Of a stretch of DNA of 37,043 nt, positions 8,221-17,963 are shown piece by piece (within the stretch, counting starts at the first letter, position 1; each line of letters begins with the position of its first letter). Below the pieces are notes generated by a model. That model did not search any database and was not told where the DNA came from. It worked only from the letters and a program-made list of their open reading frames with translations. The DNA comes from Actinomycetota bacterium. Lineage in GTDB: Bacteria > Actinomycetota > Actinomycetes > Nanopelagicales > Nanopelagicaceae. The translations under genes were made by a program, and so were the position numbers. The DNA is taken from NCBI GenBank assembly GCA_029978465.1, contig JAPOJK010000003.1:1-37043 (forward strand), written 5' to 3'.

Positions 8221-8568
8221 GTGGAAAAATTCGGTTATATGGCGATGCTCGCCTTCACCGTTTGTGGCTCTTTTTGGTTAGAGATCGTTTTGAAGACCAG
8301 CGTCCTTCGTCGTTGGAAGCGCGCACTCTTGAGCATTCTTCCGATCAGCACTCTCTTCTTAATTTGGGATGCCTATGCAATCGCCCAAGGTCATTGGTTC
8401 TTTAATCGCGATCGCATGCTCGGTATTTATGGACCTTTTGATATTCCACTCGAAGAGTTTCTCTTTTTCATCATTGTGCCAATGGCAGCGATCTTGACCA
8501 TTGAAGGAGTTACAACAGTTAAACCTCATCTGCGCGAAAAAGAGTTCGGAAAGGATGAGGAGAAATGA
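8221..8568 (+). CDS. crtYc: Lycopene cyclase subunit CrtYc
   Basis: One half of the actinobacterial heterodimeric lycopene beta-cyclase, a small membrane protein that with CrtYd closes the rings of beta-carotene. Visible features are the opening VEKFGYMAMLAF helix, WLEIVLKTSVLRRW, WDAYAIAQGHW and the PxEE motif in IPLEEFLFF. I chose the GTG at 8221 because the homologous N-terminus begins there; the open frame from the ATG at 8167 would overlap the blh start and add a non-hydrophobic stretch. The protein is then 115 residues. Its stop overlaps crtYd as ATGA. Confidence 0.87.
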   Translation: MEKFGYMAMLAFTVCGSFWLEIVLKTSVLRRWKRALLSILPISTLFLIWDAYAIAQGHWFFNRDRMLGIYGPFDIPLEEFLFFIIVPMAAILTIEGVTTVKPHLREKEFGKDEEK

Positions 8569-8897
8569 GTTATAGCGATATCGCGGTAGCGGCGGTATTT
8601 GTCGCTGTTGTTGTTGATCTCTTTCTTTTCAAGAACTCTTTGCTTACGCGCCTAGCCTTTTGGCTTTCCTACATGATCATTCTTCCCTTCCAGTTATTAA
8701 CCAACTGGTGGCTTACTCATCTACGCGGTGATGGAAAAGCGATTGTTATGTATAACCCAGATTCAATTACTGGATACCGAATTGCAGCAGCGCCTATAGA
8801 GGATCTGCTCTTTGGTTTTGCGCTTGTTCTCTCCGTTATGGGGCTGTGGGAGTTCTGGGGTCGCAGAGGATTCCAACGCGAGAAAAAATCAAGGTAA
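8565..8897 (+). CDS. crtYd: Lycopene cyclase subunit CrtYd
   Basis: Second subunit of the heterodimeric lycopene cyclase. The 110-residue protein has three hydrophobic helices, the LPFQLLTNWWLT segment and the PxED motif in APIEDLLFGFALV. It overlaps crtYc by 4 nt (ATGA, 8565-8568), so the two subunits are probably made in equal amounts. Together with blh it forms the last two steps from lycopene to retinal. crtE, crtB and crtI are not in the window. A tRNA starts 15 nt after its stop. Confidence 0.9.
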   Translation: MSYSDIAVAAVFVAVVVDLFLFKNSLLTRLAFWLSYMIILPFQLLTNWWLTHLRGDGKAIVMYNPDSITGYRIAAAPIEDLLFGFALVLSVMGLWEFWGRRGFQREKKSR

Positions 8898-8912
8898 AGT
8901 TCACACTCGTTA

Positions 8913-8986
8913 GGGGCGGTAGCTCAGTTGGTTAGAGCCCGGAACTCATAATTCCGTCGTCGTCGGTTCGAGCCCGACCCGCCCCA
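8913..8986 (+). tRNA. tRNA-Met (anticodon CAT)
   Basis: Complete cloverleaf: acceptor GGGGCGG (8913-8919) with CCGCCCC (8979-8985), D-stem GCTC/GAGC, anticodon stem CGGAA/TTCCG with loop CTCATAA, T-stem GTCGG/CCGAC with TTCGAGC loop, discriminator A8986. CCA is not encoded. It is not an initiator, since it lacks the GGG/CCC anticodon-stem pairs and has a paired first position. An elongator Met is likeliest, but a CAT tRNA modified to read AUA (Ile2) cannot be excluded by eye. Confidence 0.9.
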
Positions 8987-9001
8987 CTTCATTTAAGAAA
9001 A

Positions 9002-11164
<2,163 letters not shown>

Positions 11165-11188
11165 CTATGAATACAGTGAAGTGGCCTA

Positions 11189-11217
11189 AGTATGGGTTGC
11201 GTTGTGTTTGCCCGCAA
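11189..11217 (-). promoter_or_regulatory. Putative katG promoter
   Basis: On the minus strand TTGCGG (11217-11212) is followed after exactly 17 nt by CATACT (11194-11189), giving a leader of about 27 nt that contains the katG Shine-Dalgarno. A plus-strand candidate for nnrD, TTGCGT (11197-11202) with 17 nt to TATGAG (11220-11225), overlaps it, so the two genes may compete for polymerase. Assigned by consensus only. Confidence 0.4.
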
Positions 11218-11240
11218 ATTATGAGAGATAGGCTTTGATC

Positions 11241-12089
11241 ATGACTAGAACAGTGAAAAAGTGGAGCGCAAGAGATGCCGCGAAGTGCATTATCACCCCA
11301 TCAGATTTAGACCATAAATACAGTCGCGGAGTGTTAGGTCTGATCACAGGTTCTGCGCAGTTTCCAGGAGCTGCCGTCTTAACAACAGCTGCAGCATCTG
11401 CAACCGGTGTTGGCATGGTGCGTTTTCATAGTTCATCAGGTTTAGCCCATCTTGTTTTGCATACAACTCCATCTGCAGTTGTTCAACCAGGAAAGGTTGC
11501 AGCTTGGTTGGTAGGAAGCGGAATTGATGCCAAGAAGTACTCAGATTTCACAACCTGGTTGCGTCATCGCTGGTTCAAATTAATTCGTTTGCAATCTGTT
11601 CCGACAATTTTGGATGCTGGAGCATTGTCATTAGCTGGATCATTGGAACAGCCAACGGTAATTACTCCTCATAGCGGCGAACTTGCGAGATTGCTTTCAG
11701 CACGTGGTATACAGGTAACGGCAGAAGCAATTGAAGGAGATCCTAAGAAATGGGTGCAGAATGCAGCCGATACTTTGGGAGTAACAGTTTTACTCAAGGG
11801 TGCAACTACATATGTTGCCAATGACGAGCTTTTAATTCAGTTGCCTGTGGCAACACCATGGCTTGCAACTGCGGGTAGCGGTGATGTTTTGGCGGGAATC
11901 ATGGGAGCGTTGGTTGCAACTAATGCAATCGAGATTCTCAATGATTACAACCATCTTGCATACGTTGCTGCATCAGCGGCCTTCATTCACAATCAAGCAG
12001 CAGAAAAAGCATCCAGTGGCGGTCCAATAAATGCTGAAGCAATCATTGAGGCGATTCCTGAAACGGTAGCCAAACTTCTTAAGCGGTAA
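11241..12089 (+). CDS. nnrD: ADP-dependent NAD(P)H-hydrate dehydratase
   Basis: Repairs damaged NADH/NADPH hydrates using ADP. The protein has the ribokinase-like fold of the YjeF C-terminal (NnrD) family: ITPHSGELARLL, VLLKGATTYV, and the nucleotide and anion-hole motif TAGSGDVLAG. The usual fused N-terminal epimerase (NnrE) domain is absent, so only the dehydratase half is here. I prefer the ATG at 11241 (282 residues) over the TTG at 11235, which adds two residues. The N-terminus looks slightly short compared with bacterial homologues. It is divergent from katG across a gap of 85 nt. A small hairpin follows its stop. Confidence 0.87.
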   Translation: MTRTVKKWSARDAAKCIITPSDLDHKYSRGVLGLITGSAQFPGAAVLTTAAASATGVGMVRFHSSSGLAHLVLHTTPSAVVQPGKVAAWLVGSGIDAKKYSDFTTWLRHRWFKLIRLQSVPTILDAGALSLAGSLEQPTVITPHSGELARLLSARGIQVTAEAIEGDPKKWVQNAADTLGVTVLLKGATTYVANDELLIQLPVATPWLATAGSGDVLAGIMGALVATNAIEILNDYNHLAYVAASAAFIHNQAAEKASSGGPINAEAIIEAIPETVAKLLKR

Positions 12090-12093
12090 TGAT

Positions 12094-12109
12094 GTAGGGG
12101 AAGCCCTAC
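12094..12109. terminator. Hairpin after nnrD, possible weak terminator
   Basis: GTAGGG (12094-12099) and CCCTAC (12104-12109) form a perfect 6-bp stem closing a GAAG tetraloop, 4 nt after the nnrD stop. No T-run follows, so termination would be inefficient or Rho-assisted. A second small dyad, CTAACT/AGTTAG, lies just downstream near 12116-12132. Confidence 0.4.
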
Positions 12110-12178
12110 CTGGCGCTAACTCTCATAGTTAGTACTCCATGCTTCACTATCAAGATTACTCAGCGTAACTTTAGAGGT

Positions 12179-12844
12179 ATGAGTGATCGTGTTTTGGTGA
12201 TCATTGATGATCCCTTTGAGTTATCTAGTGTCGGGGCGGCGTTAAAGCTGTACAGCGTTGATGTTGTTGGCGAGGCACGAAAAAAGAGTGCAGCGATCAA
12301 TCTATTTAGAAGTATGCAACCTAATGTTTTACTCATAGATATGCATAAAACCAACGAAAGCTCTATTGATATCGCCATTGCGATTCGAAAAGAGGCACCA
12401 ACCATTGGTGTGGTGATCTTGGTGGCTTGTGCAGATGTCAGATTATTTGGAGAAGATGTATCGCATTTACCTAGTGGTTCATTGTTAGTTTTGAAAAGCA
12501 CAATAAATACGGTCAATGCTTTGTGTGATGCCATTTCAACTTCACGGTCATTTGAGCCAGATACTCCTGTTTCATGGGTCAATGGCGGTGTTACTTTGCA
12601 TGACAAGGAGTCTCGATCACTGATGTCAAAGCTTTCAGATCTTCAGATTGAAACCCTTCGCCATGTTGCTAATGGATTAACCAACGCCGAAATCGGACGT
12701 TTACGATTTGTGAGCGAAAAGGCGATTGAGCAGATCCTTTCTCGGATTGCTATTACTTTGAATATTCAGCCAGATCACAGAAAAAACATGAGGGTGCAAT
12801 TAATCAATGAGTATCTCAAGTGGATTGGCGCGCCGACACACTAA
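12179..12844 (+). CDS. LuxR/NarL-type response regulator with altered receiver
   Basis: A 221-residue two-domain protein. Residues 1-120 look like a receiver: acidic pair Asp10-Asp11, candidate phosphorylation site Asp54 (VLLIDMH) and Lys106 (VLKS). The switch Thr/Ser after the fourth strand is replaced in LVAC, so phosphorylation signalling may be weakened. Residues 150-215 form a LuxR-type helix-turn-helix, LSDLQIETLRHVANGLTNAE. No sensor kinase is nearby, making it an orphan. TAACTT (12166-12171) lies 7 nt before the ATG with TTCACT about 17 nt further up, which suggests a leaderless mRNA. It may regulate the downstream muramidase genes, by position only. Confidence 0.8.
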   Translation: MSDRVLVIIDDPFELSSVGAALKLYSVDVVGEARKKSAAINLFRSMQPNVLLIDMHKTNESSIDIAIAIRKEAPTIGVVILVACADVRLFGEDVSHLPSGSLLVLKSTINTVNALCDAISTSRSFEPDTPVSWVNGGVTLHDKESRSLMSKLSDLQIETLRHVANGLTNAEIGRLRFVSEKAIEQILSRIAITLNIQPDHRKNMRVQLINEYLKWIGAPTH

Positions 12845-12884
12845 GAAAAGCATGTAATGGGGTTGAAAGGTAAAGTTCAGCCCT

Positions 12885-13142
12885 ATGGAGATAGAGCAAA
12901 TTCGCAGCCGCTGGAACGATGTTCTAGATAACCTCGAATCTCACAATCGCGTTGCATGGATCGCATACTTTGATGCGCGATTAATCTCATTCCAGGATGG
13001 GGTCATAACCCTAGATTTTTCCGACAGTCGTAAATTTGCAACATCTCATGAGTACTCCGAGACACGTCCCAATCTCAAGGCAGCGTTAATCGCTTCTGTC
13101 GATCAAGTCCTTGGTTTAAAGGTGGAGATCCGGGAACAATGA
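12885..13142 (+). CDS. Small protein resembling the DnaX (tau) C-terminal domain
   Basis: An 85-residue cytoplasmic protein with no signal peptide. Its pattern IRSRWNDVLDNL, AYFDARLISFQDGVITLDF, LKAALIASVDQVLGLKVEI follows the alpha-beta layout found after the AAA+ part of actinobacterial DNA polymerase III gamma/tau subunits (W-x2-VL, a G-x-[IL]-x-[IL]-x-F strand, then VLG near the end). This is recognition by pattern, not by search. It stands alone, without ATPase domains. Its stop overlaps the ATG of the secreted muramidase gene (ATGA, 13139-13142), so the two are translationally coupled, an unexpected pairing. GAAAGG lies 14 nt before the chosen ATG. Confidence 0.6.
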   Translation: MEIEQIRSRWNDVLDNLESHNRVAWIAYFDARLISFQDGVITLDFSDSRKFATSHEYSETRPNLKAALIASVDQVLGLKVEIREQ

Positions 13143-14758
13143 AAATTAAGGTATTTCTACTGACGATAGCGCTGGTGCTTGGCGTTGCAGGTGCACCGCA
13201 ATCACTAGCTGTCTCGTCGACCTTGAGTATGCAGATCCGACAAACCCCCAGCGCATCTGAATCTCTACTAACGATGTATGGAAATTTAAAGCCCAACAAA
13301 TCAGGCACAACGGTAAAGATTCAAGTTGATATGGGTGGCAAGTGGACGACAACCCGGTTTACAACAAAGGTAACCAAGGTTGGAACCTGGAAAGTCACCG
13401 CACTTGCAACGGCACTTGATGCACAGGTTCGCTATCGCGCAGTTTCAGTAATTGCTGGAAAGAGTTTGTACTCCCCTATTCGGGCAATCACCGTTAAGCA
13501 GCAACCCGAAATTTCAAATGCAGACCCTGCTCAATTTATTGATTTGCTGGGACCAGGTGGTCGAATTCATGGCGCAGATGTCAGTAGATGGCAACATCCC
13601 AATGACAAGCCCATTGATTTTGTAAAAATGTATGAAGCGGGAATGCGCTTTGTTTTTATCAAAGCATCAGATACCCGTGAATCTGCCGATCTGCTGGCGG
13701 TTAAGTATGCAGCGATGGATCATCATGCTGCGCAAGCTGCAGGAATCTATACAGGTTTTTATCACTATGCGGTATTGCCAGATGTAACTGATCCTGAAGA
13801 TGTTAAGAAGGATGCTCTGGCACAAGCGCAAAAAGTGGTGTGGCGATTGGCTTCCATGGGTGGGTATTCGGAACGTGATTTACCCTATGCATTAGATCTT
13901 GAAAATAAGTGTGTTCGGTACTCATCTTCGGGTGCATGCCAAAAATATGCAACACGTAGCGCAGTAACTTTATGGGCAACAACTTTCTTGGCTTCGCTCA
14001 AGGAAAAAACGGGTCGCACTCCGATCCTTTATTCATATGCCAACTTTCTTGAGAGCTCGATGACTCGAACTCCCGAGTTAGCCCAATATCCACTGTGGCT
14101 TGCTCAATATGCGATTGACCCGGCAAATCCCATTAACCAACCAGGATTGAAAAATGGTGGGTGCTATGTTCATTCATGGACTGGTGCTAACTGTGATTCA
14201 CAGTGGACGGTGTGGCAATACTCATCGTGCGGTATCGCTCCTAAGTACGGTGTACCTGGCAATCGCTTAGATCTCAATGTATTCAGAGGAACTCCTACAT
14301 CTTTCCTAGAATTAGCAAAGGGAAGCTGGACACCTTCTCTAGTTGATTTAATGCCACAACAAGAGCCAACGGTATTAACTGTTGTGAATCAATCGGCAAC
14401 TACTACCAACAAATTAGTTACCTTTAAGGTCAATGTCGTACGCCCAAGCGGATCACCTGTTGTAACTGGAAATGTAAAGCTGGTTTTTGATAAGACCACA
14501 CAGCCATCTTCAAAACCAACTCAAACAATTTTGCGCGAAACAAGCGGTGTTTGGACCTTGGCTCTTAAGGGAGTTCCTGCTGGAAGTTATATCGGTAAGG
14601 TTTTATTCCAAGATATTTCGGGAACCCATGCAGAATCTACTTTTCCAGTTACCTTTGAAGTGCTTCAGGGACCAACACCAACTCCGAAGCCAACACCATT
14701 ACCTACTGCGACTAAGAAGCCAACAACCGATGGGTGCAGAGGACAGATTAAGAATTAG
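13139..14758 (+). CDS. Secreted GH25 muramidase with flanking accessory domains
   Basis: Glycoside hydrolase family 25 lysozyme, predicted to cut MurNAc-GlcNAc bonds in cell wall. The signal peptide ends about residue 24. Residues 28-120 form a beta-rich accessory domain. The GH25 barrel spans about 143-390, with Asp147 in IHGADVSRW, catalytic Asp253 and Glu255 in PYALDLENK, FYHYA at 207-211, LWLAQYA at 319-325, VWQYSS and the LDLNVFRG end motif. Residues 400-510 look like an Ig-like domain, and the tail is Pro/Thr-rich, as in wall-spanning linkers. It could remodel its own wall or attack neighbours. It overlaps convergent glpD by 11 nt. Confidence 0.88.
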   Translation: MKIKVFLLTIALVLGVAGAPQSLAVSSTLSMQIRQTPSASESLLTMYGNLKPNKSGTTVKIQVDMGGKWTTTRFTTKVTKVGTWKVTALATALDAQVRYRAVSVIAGKSLYSPIRAITVKQQPEISNADPAQFIDLLGPGGRIHGADVSRWQHPNDKPIDFVKMYEAGMRFVFIKASDTRESADLLAVKYAAMDHHAAQAAGIYTGFYHYAVLPDVTDPEDVKKDALAQAQKVVWRLASMGGYSERDLPYALDLENKCVRYSSSGACQKYATRSAVTLWATTFLASLKEKTGRTPILYSYANFLESSMTRTPELAQYPLWLAQYAIDPANPINQPGLKNGGCYVHSWTGANCDSQWTVWQYSSCGIAPKYGVPGNRLDLNVFRGTPTSFLELAKGSWTPSLVDLMPQQEPTVLTVVNQSATTTNKLVTFKVNVVRPSGSPVVTGNVKLVFDKTTQPSSKPTQTILRETSGVWTLALKGVPAGSYIGKVLFQDISGTHAESTFPVTFEVLQGPTPTPKPTPLPTATKKPTTDGCRGQIKN

Positions 14759-16409
14759 CCTCAAGTAGCTCATCTAACGCTGCTAGTTCTCGATCTACAA
14801 GCTCTTCATACGCTGCGATTGATTCTTTACGCTCTTTCGCACTCCATCCAAGAACGGGTGCAATAAGTGCGCCGACCTCATCTGCAAGATGTACGCCATG
14901 ACCTTCTGCTTCAAAAGCCAATCGTGTACGGCGAGAAATAACATCATCAACGGTGCGCGCACCTTCATGAGTTGCTGCGTAAACAATCTCGGCTTTGATG
15001 TATGGAAGATCTGCATCTAACTTCTTGGCAAGCTTTGGCTCTTGCGCAATGAGCTCAAGAATTTCGCTAATCAGCGAGCCATAGCGATTGAGAAGGTGGG
15101 TAACAGTCTCGACAGCTAGACCCGATTCCTGGGCGATGCGCTCTTTTTGTTGTTCCAAAGCAAAGTATCCATCTGCTCCAACGAGTGGAAGTTTTTCAGT
15201 AACAGAGTCTTGAGTAATACGGCGAAGTTCAATAACTGCGCGATCTACCGCATCCTTACCCATAACTCGATAGGTTGTGTACTTTCCTCCAGCGATGGAA
15301 ACAAAACCTGGTGCTGGACGATCAACTGTGTGCTCACGAGAAAGCTTTGTTGTTGTTGCACTCTTTATATTTGCTACCAATGGACGCAAGCCCGCGTACA
15401 CACCAATAATCTCTTCAGCCATTAACTTTGGCTCTAGAACGCGGTTTGCTTGATCAAGAATGTATTGAACATCTTCGCGTGAAGCGTATGGCTCTGCACG
15501 ATCCCCATCGTATGGAGTATCTGTTGTTCCAACGATCCACTTGTCTCCCCAAGGAATTAAGAACAGCACAGAAACCGCTGTCTTTAAGATGATTCCTGCA
15601 TCAGATTTAATCGCAGAACCTGGCAGCACAATGTGCACGCCTTTGCTCATAGTTACGCCATAGCCGGCTTTTAACTCAAACTTTTCATGAAGCTCATCGC
15701 TCCAGATACCTGCACACATAATTGTGGCTCCGGCTTTAATGGCAATCTTTTTTCCGGTTTCAAGGTCACGGGCGTTAACACCAACAACACGCTTGCCCTC
15801 ACGAATCAAAGACTCTGCAGCTACACGTGTAGCGATAATTGCACCGTGACGGGCAGCGGTGCGCGCAACTGACATTGTGTGCCTTGCATCATCAACTTGT
15901 GCATCAAAGTACTTAATCGCACCGGTGACAATGTCATGGCGCAGCGATGGTGCGATCTCATTAATCTGCTTTTGGCTTAAGTGTTTGTGCCATGGCAATG
16001 CACGTTGGAATCCGCGAAGAGCATCGTACAGAGCAAGACCTGCGCCAACATATGTGCGCTCTTTAAACTTTTCAGTTAAAGGAAATAGAAAACCAACCGG
16101 CTTTACAAGGTGAGGGCACAAGGTTGAAACCATGAGCTCGCGTTCATGCAACGCTTCGCGAACAAGCTTGAAGTCATACTGTTCTAGATAACGAAGACCG
16201 CCATGGATTAACTTGCTGGAGCGGCTCGATGTTCCAGATGCAATATCTTGAGAATCAATCAAGGCAACTTTCAGTCCTCGAGATGCTGCATCAAGGGCGG
16301 CACCAACACCGGTAACTCCCCCGCCAATGACCACAATGTCGAAATTTTCGGTGGCTAATTGTGAGATTGCAGAGTCACGCTGGTCTGGGCCAAGTTGCGA
16401 CAAGAACAT
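14748..16409 (-). CDS. glpD: Aerobic glycerol-3-phosphate dehydrogenase
   Basis: FAD enzyme that oxidises glycerol-3-phosphate to dihydroxyacetone phosphate and passes electrons to quinone at the inner face of the membrane. The 553-residue protein has the dinucleotide-binding motif VVIGGGVTGVGAALDAASRG near residues 26-45, the SRSSKLIHGGLRYLE block, and the C-terminal DAO_C domain with VSRRTRLAFEAEG. It is divergent from glpK across 66 nt, the usual pairing for glycerol use. Its 3' end overlaps the muramidase gene on the other strand. No glpF facilitator is present. Confidence 0.95.
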   Translation of the reverse strand: MFLSQLGPDQRDSAISQLATENFDIVVIGGGVTGVGAALDAASRGLKVALIDSQDIASGTSSRSSKLIHGGLRYLEQYDFKLVREALHERELMVSTLCPHLVKPVGFLFPLTEKFKERTYVGAGLALYDALRGFQRALPWHKHLSQKQINEIAPSLRHDIVTGAIKYFDAQVDDARHTMSVARTAARHGAIIATRVAAESLIREGKRVVGVNARDLETGKKIAIKAGATIMCAGIWSDELHEKFELKAGYGVTMSKGVHIVLPGSAIKSDAGIILKTAVSVLFLIPWGDKWIVGTTDTPYDGDRAEPYASREDVQYILDQANRVLEPKLMAEEIIGVYAGLRPLVANIKSATTTKLSREHTVDRPAPGFVSIAGGKYTTYRVMGKDAVDRAVIELRRITQDSVTEKLPLVGADGYFALEQQKERIAQESGLAVETVTHLLNRYGSLISEILELIAQEPKLAKKLDADLPYIKAEIVYAATHEGARTVDDVISRRTRLAFEAEGHGVHLADEVGALIAPVLGWSAKERKESIAAYEELVDRELAALDELLEANS

Positions 16410-16475
16410 ATGCGTTGAATCTCCGTTACGACTGAGTACTCTAAGACTAACTTACAGCGAGAGGTTTTGTGCATC

Positions 16476-17963
16476 GTGGCTTATATCGGCAGCTTGGATC
16501 AAGGAACCAGTAGTACTCGTTTTATGATCTTTGATCACTCGGGTCAAGTGGTTGGACAACACCAACTAGAACATCGCCAGATACTGCCTCAGGCTGGTTG
16601 GGTGGAACATGATGCCGCTGAAATTTGGGAGCGGGTGCAAGAGGTCATTGCTGGAGCGTTAAAGCAAGCCAATATCTTGGGCTCAGATTTAGCGGCTATT
16701 GGTTTAACCAATCAACGTGAAACTACCGTTGTCTGGGATGTAACGACAGGCCAGCCCCTGAGCAATGCAATTGTGTGGCAGGACACTCGTACAACAGATT
16801 TCCTGTCAACTTTGACGCAAGAACAACAGAGCGCAATACGACACAAAACCGGTTTAACAATCGCGCCGTACTTTGCCGGAAGCAAGATGAACTGGTTTCT
16901 CTCCAATGTTCCAGCAGCAAAGGGTGAGAATGCCCGCTTCGGAACTATTGATTCCTGGTTGCTCTGGAATCTGTCTGGTGGAGTTCGCGGCGGAGTTCAT
17001 GCAACTGATGTCACTAACGCAAGTCGCACCCTTTTGATGAACCTAGAAACCCTTGATTGGGATCAAGAGTTGCTAACGATCTTTGGAGTTTCTCGTTCGG
17101 CGCTCCCTGATATCAAATCCTCGTCTGAAATTTATGCAATGACCGATCCCCATGGACCATTTGGAACATCAATTCCAATCGCCGGAATTTTGGGAGATCA
17201 GCAATCTGCAATGGTTGGCCAGGTCTGTTTTGAACGTGGTGAATCTAAGACCACATATGGCACCGGAAACTTTGCGCTGCTCAATACCGGAACAGAGATT
17301 GTTAGATCAAAAAATGGTTTATTAACAACGGTGTGTTTCAAGTTAGGTGATCAACCTGCACATTACGCCTTAGAAGGTTCGGTTGCTGTAACGGGCTCTG
17401 CGATTCAGTGGTTGCGCGATCAATTAGGAATCATCTCAAACGCAGCTGAAACTGAAGCGCTTGCTTCAACTGTGGCAGATACCGCTGGTGTCTACTTTGT
17501 TCCAGCCTTTTCTGGATTATTTGCACCCTACTGGCGAAGTGATGCACGTGGAGTAATTGTTGGTTTAACACGGGCTGCAACCAAGGCCCACCTTGCACGA
17601 GCAGCGTTAGAAGCGATCTGTTACCAAACCCGCGATGTTATGGATGCGATGGTTGCAGATAGTGGAGTGCCGATGAAGGAAATGCGTGTAGATGGTGGAA
17701 TTACCGCTAACTCTTTATGTATGCAGATGCAGGCCGATGTCATGGGAATTGATATCACCCGCCCATTAATTGGTGAAACAACAGCTCTTGGTGCTGCCTA
17801 TGCCGCAGGTCTTGCAGTTGGATTCTGGTCATCAACTGATGAGGTTAGAAAACAGTGGCAACAATCCAGACGTTGGAGCGCTACTAGTACTGAACAGCAA
17901 CGAACAGTTGGTTACGCCGGTTGGAAGAAAGCTGTCGAGCGTACGCTGAACTGGGTTGATTAA
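16476..17963 (+). CDS. glpK: Glycerol kinase
   Basis: Phosphorylates glycerol with ATP to give glycerol-3-phosphate for GlpD. It opens [15 protein letters not shown], the FGGY-kinase phosphate loop, and contains [41 protein letters not shown] and the [11 protein letters not shown] signature. I chose the GTG at 16476 (495 residues), 11 nt after GAGAGG, rather than the TTG at 16467, which is too close to that site. The stop overlaps the stop of the convergent alpha-galactosidase gene by 4 nt. A candidate promoter is TTGAAT (16415-16420) and TACTCT (16437-16442), 16 nt apart. Confidence 0.95.
   Translation: MAYIGSLDQGTSSTRFMIFDHSGQVVGQHQLEHRQILPQAGWVEHDAAEIWERVQEVIAGALKQANILGSDLAAIGLTNQRETTVVWDVTTGQPLSNAIVWQDTRTTDFLSTLTQEQQSAIRHKTGLTIAPYFAGSKMNWFLSNVPAAKGENARFGTIDSWLLWNLSGGVRGGVHATDVTNASRTLLMNLETLDWDQELLTIFGVSRSALPDIKSSSEIYAMTDPHGPFGTSIPIAGILGDQQSAMVGQVCFERGESKTTYGTGNFALLNTGTEIVRSKNGLLTTVCFKLGDQPAHYALEGSVAVTGSAIQWLRDQLGIISNAAETEALASTVADTAGVYFVPAFSGLFAPYWRSDARGVIVGLTRAATKAHLARAALEAICYQTRDVMDAMVADSGVPMKEMRVDGGITANSLCMQMQADVMGIDITRPLIGETTALGAAYAAGLAVGFWSSTDEVRKQWQQSRRWSATSTEQQRTVGYAGWKKAVERTLNWVD

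Noticed and set aside
14680-14740. Possible short tandem repeat at the 3' end of the GH25 gene
   Set aside because: The repetition reflects a Pro/Thr/Lys-rich coding tail; units are irregular and not a DNA-level repeat array.
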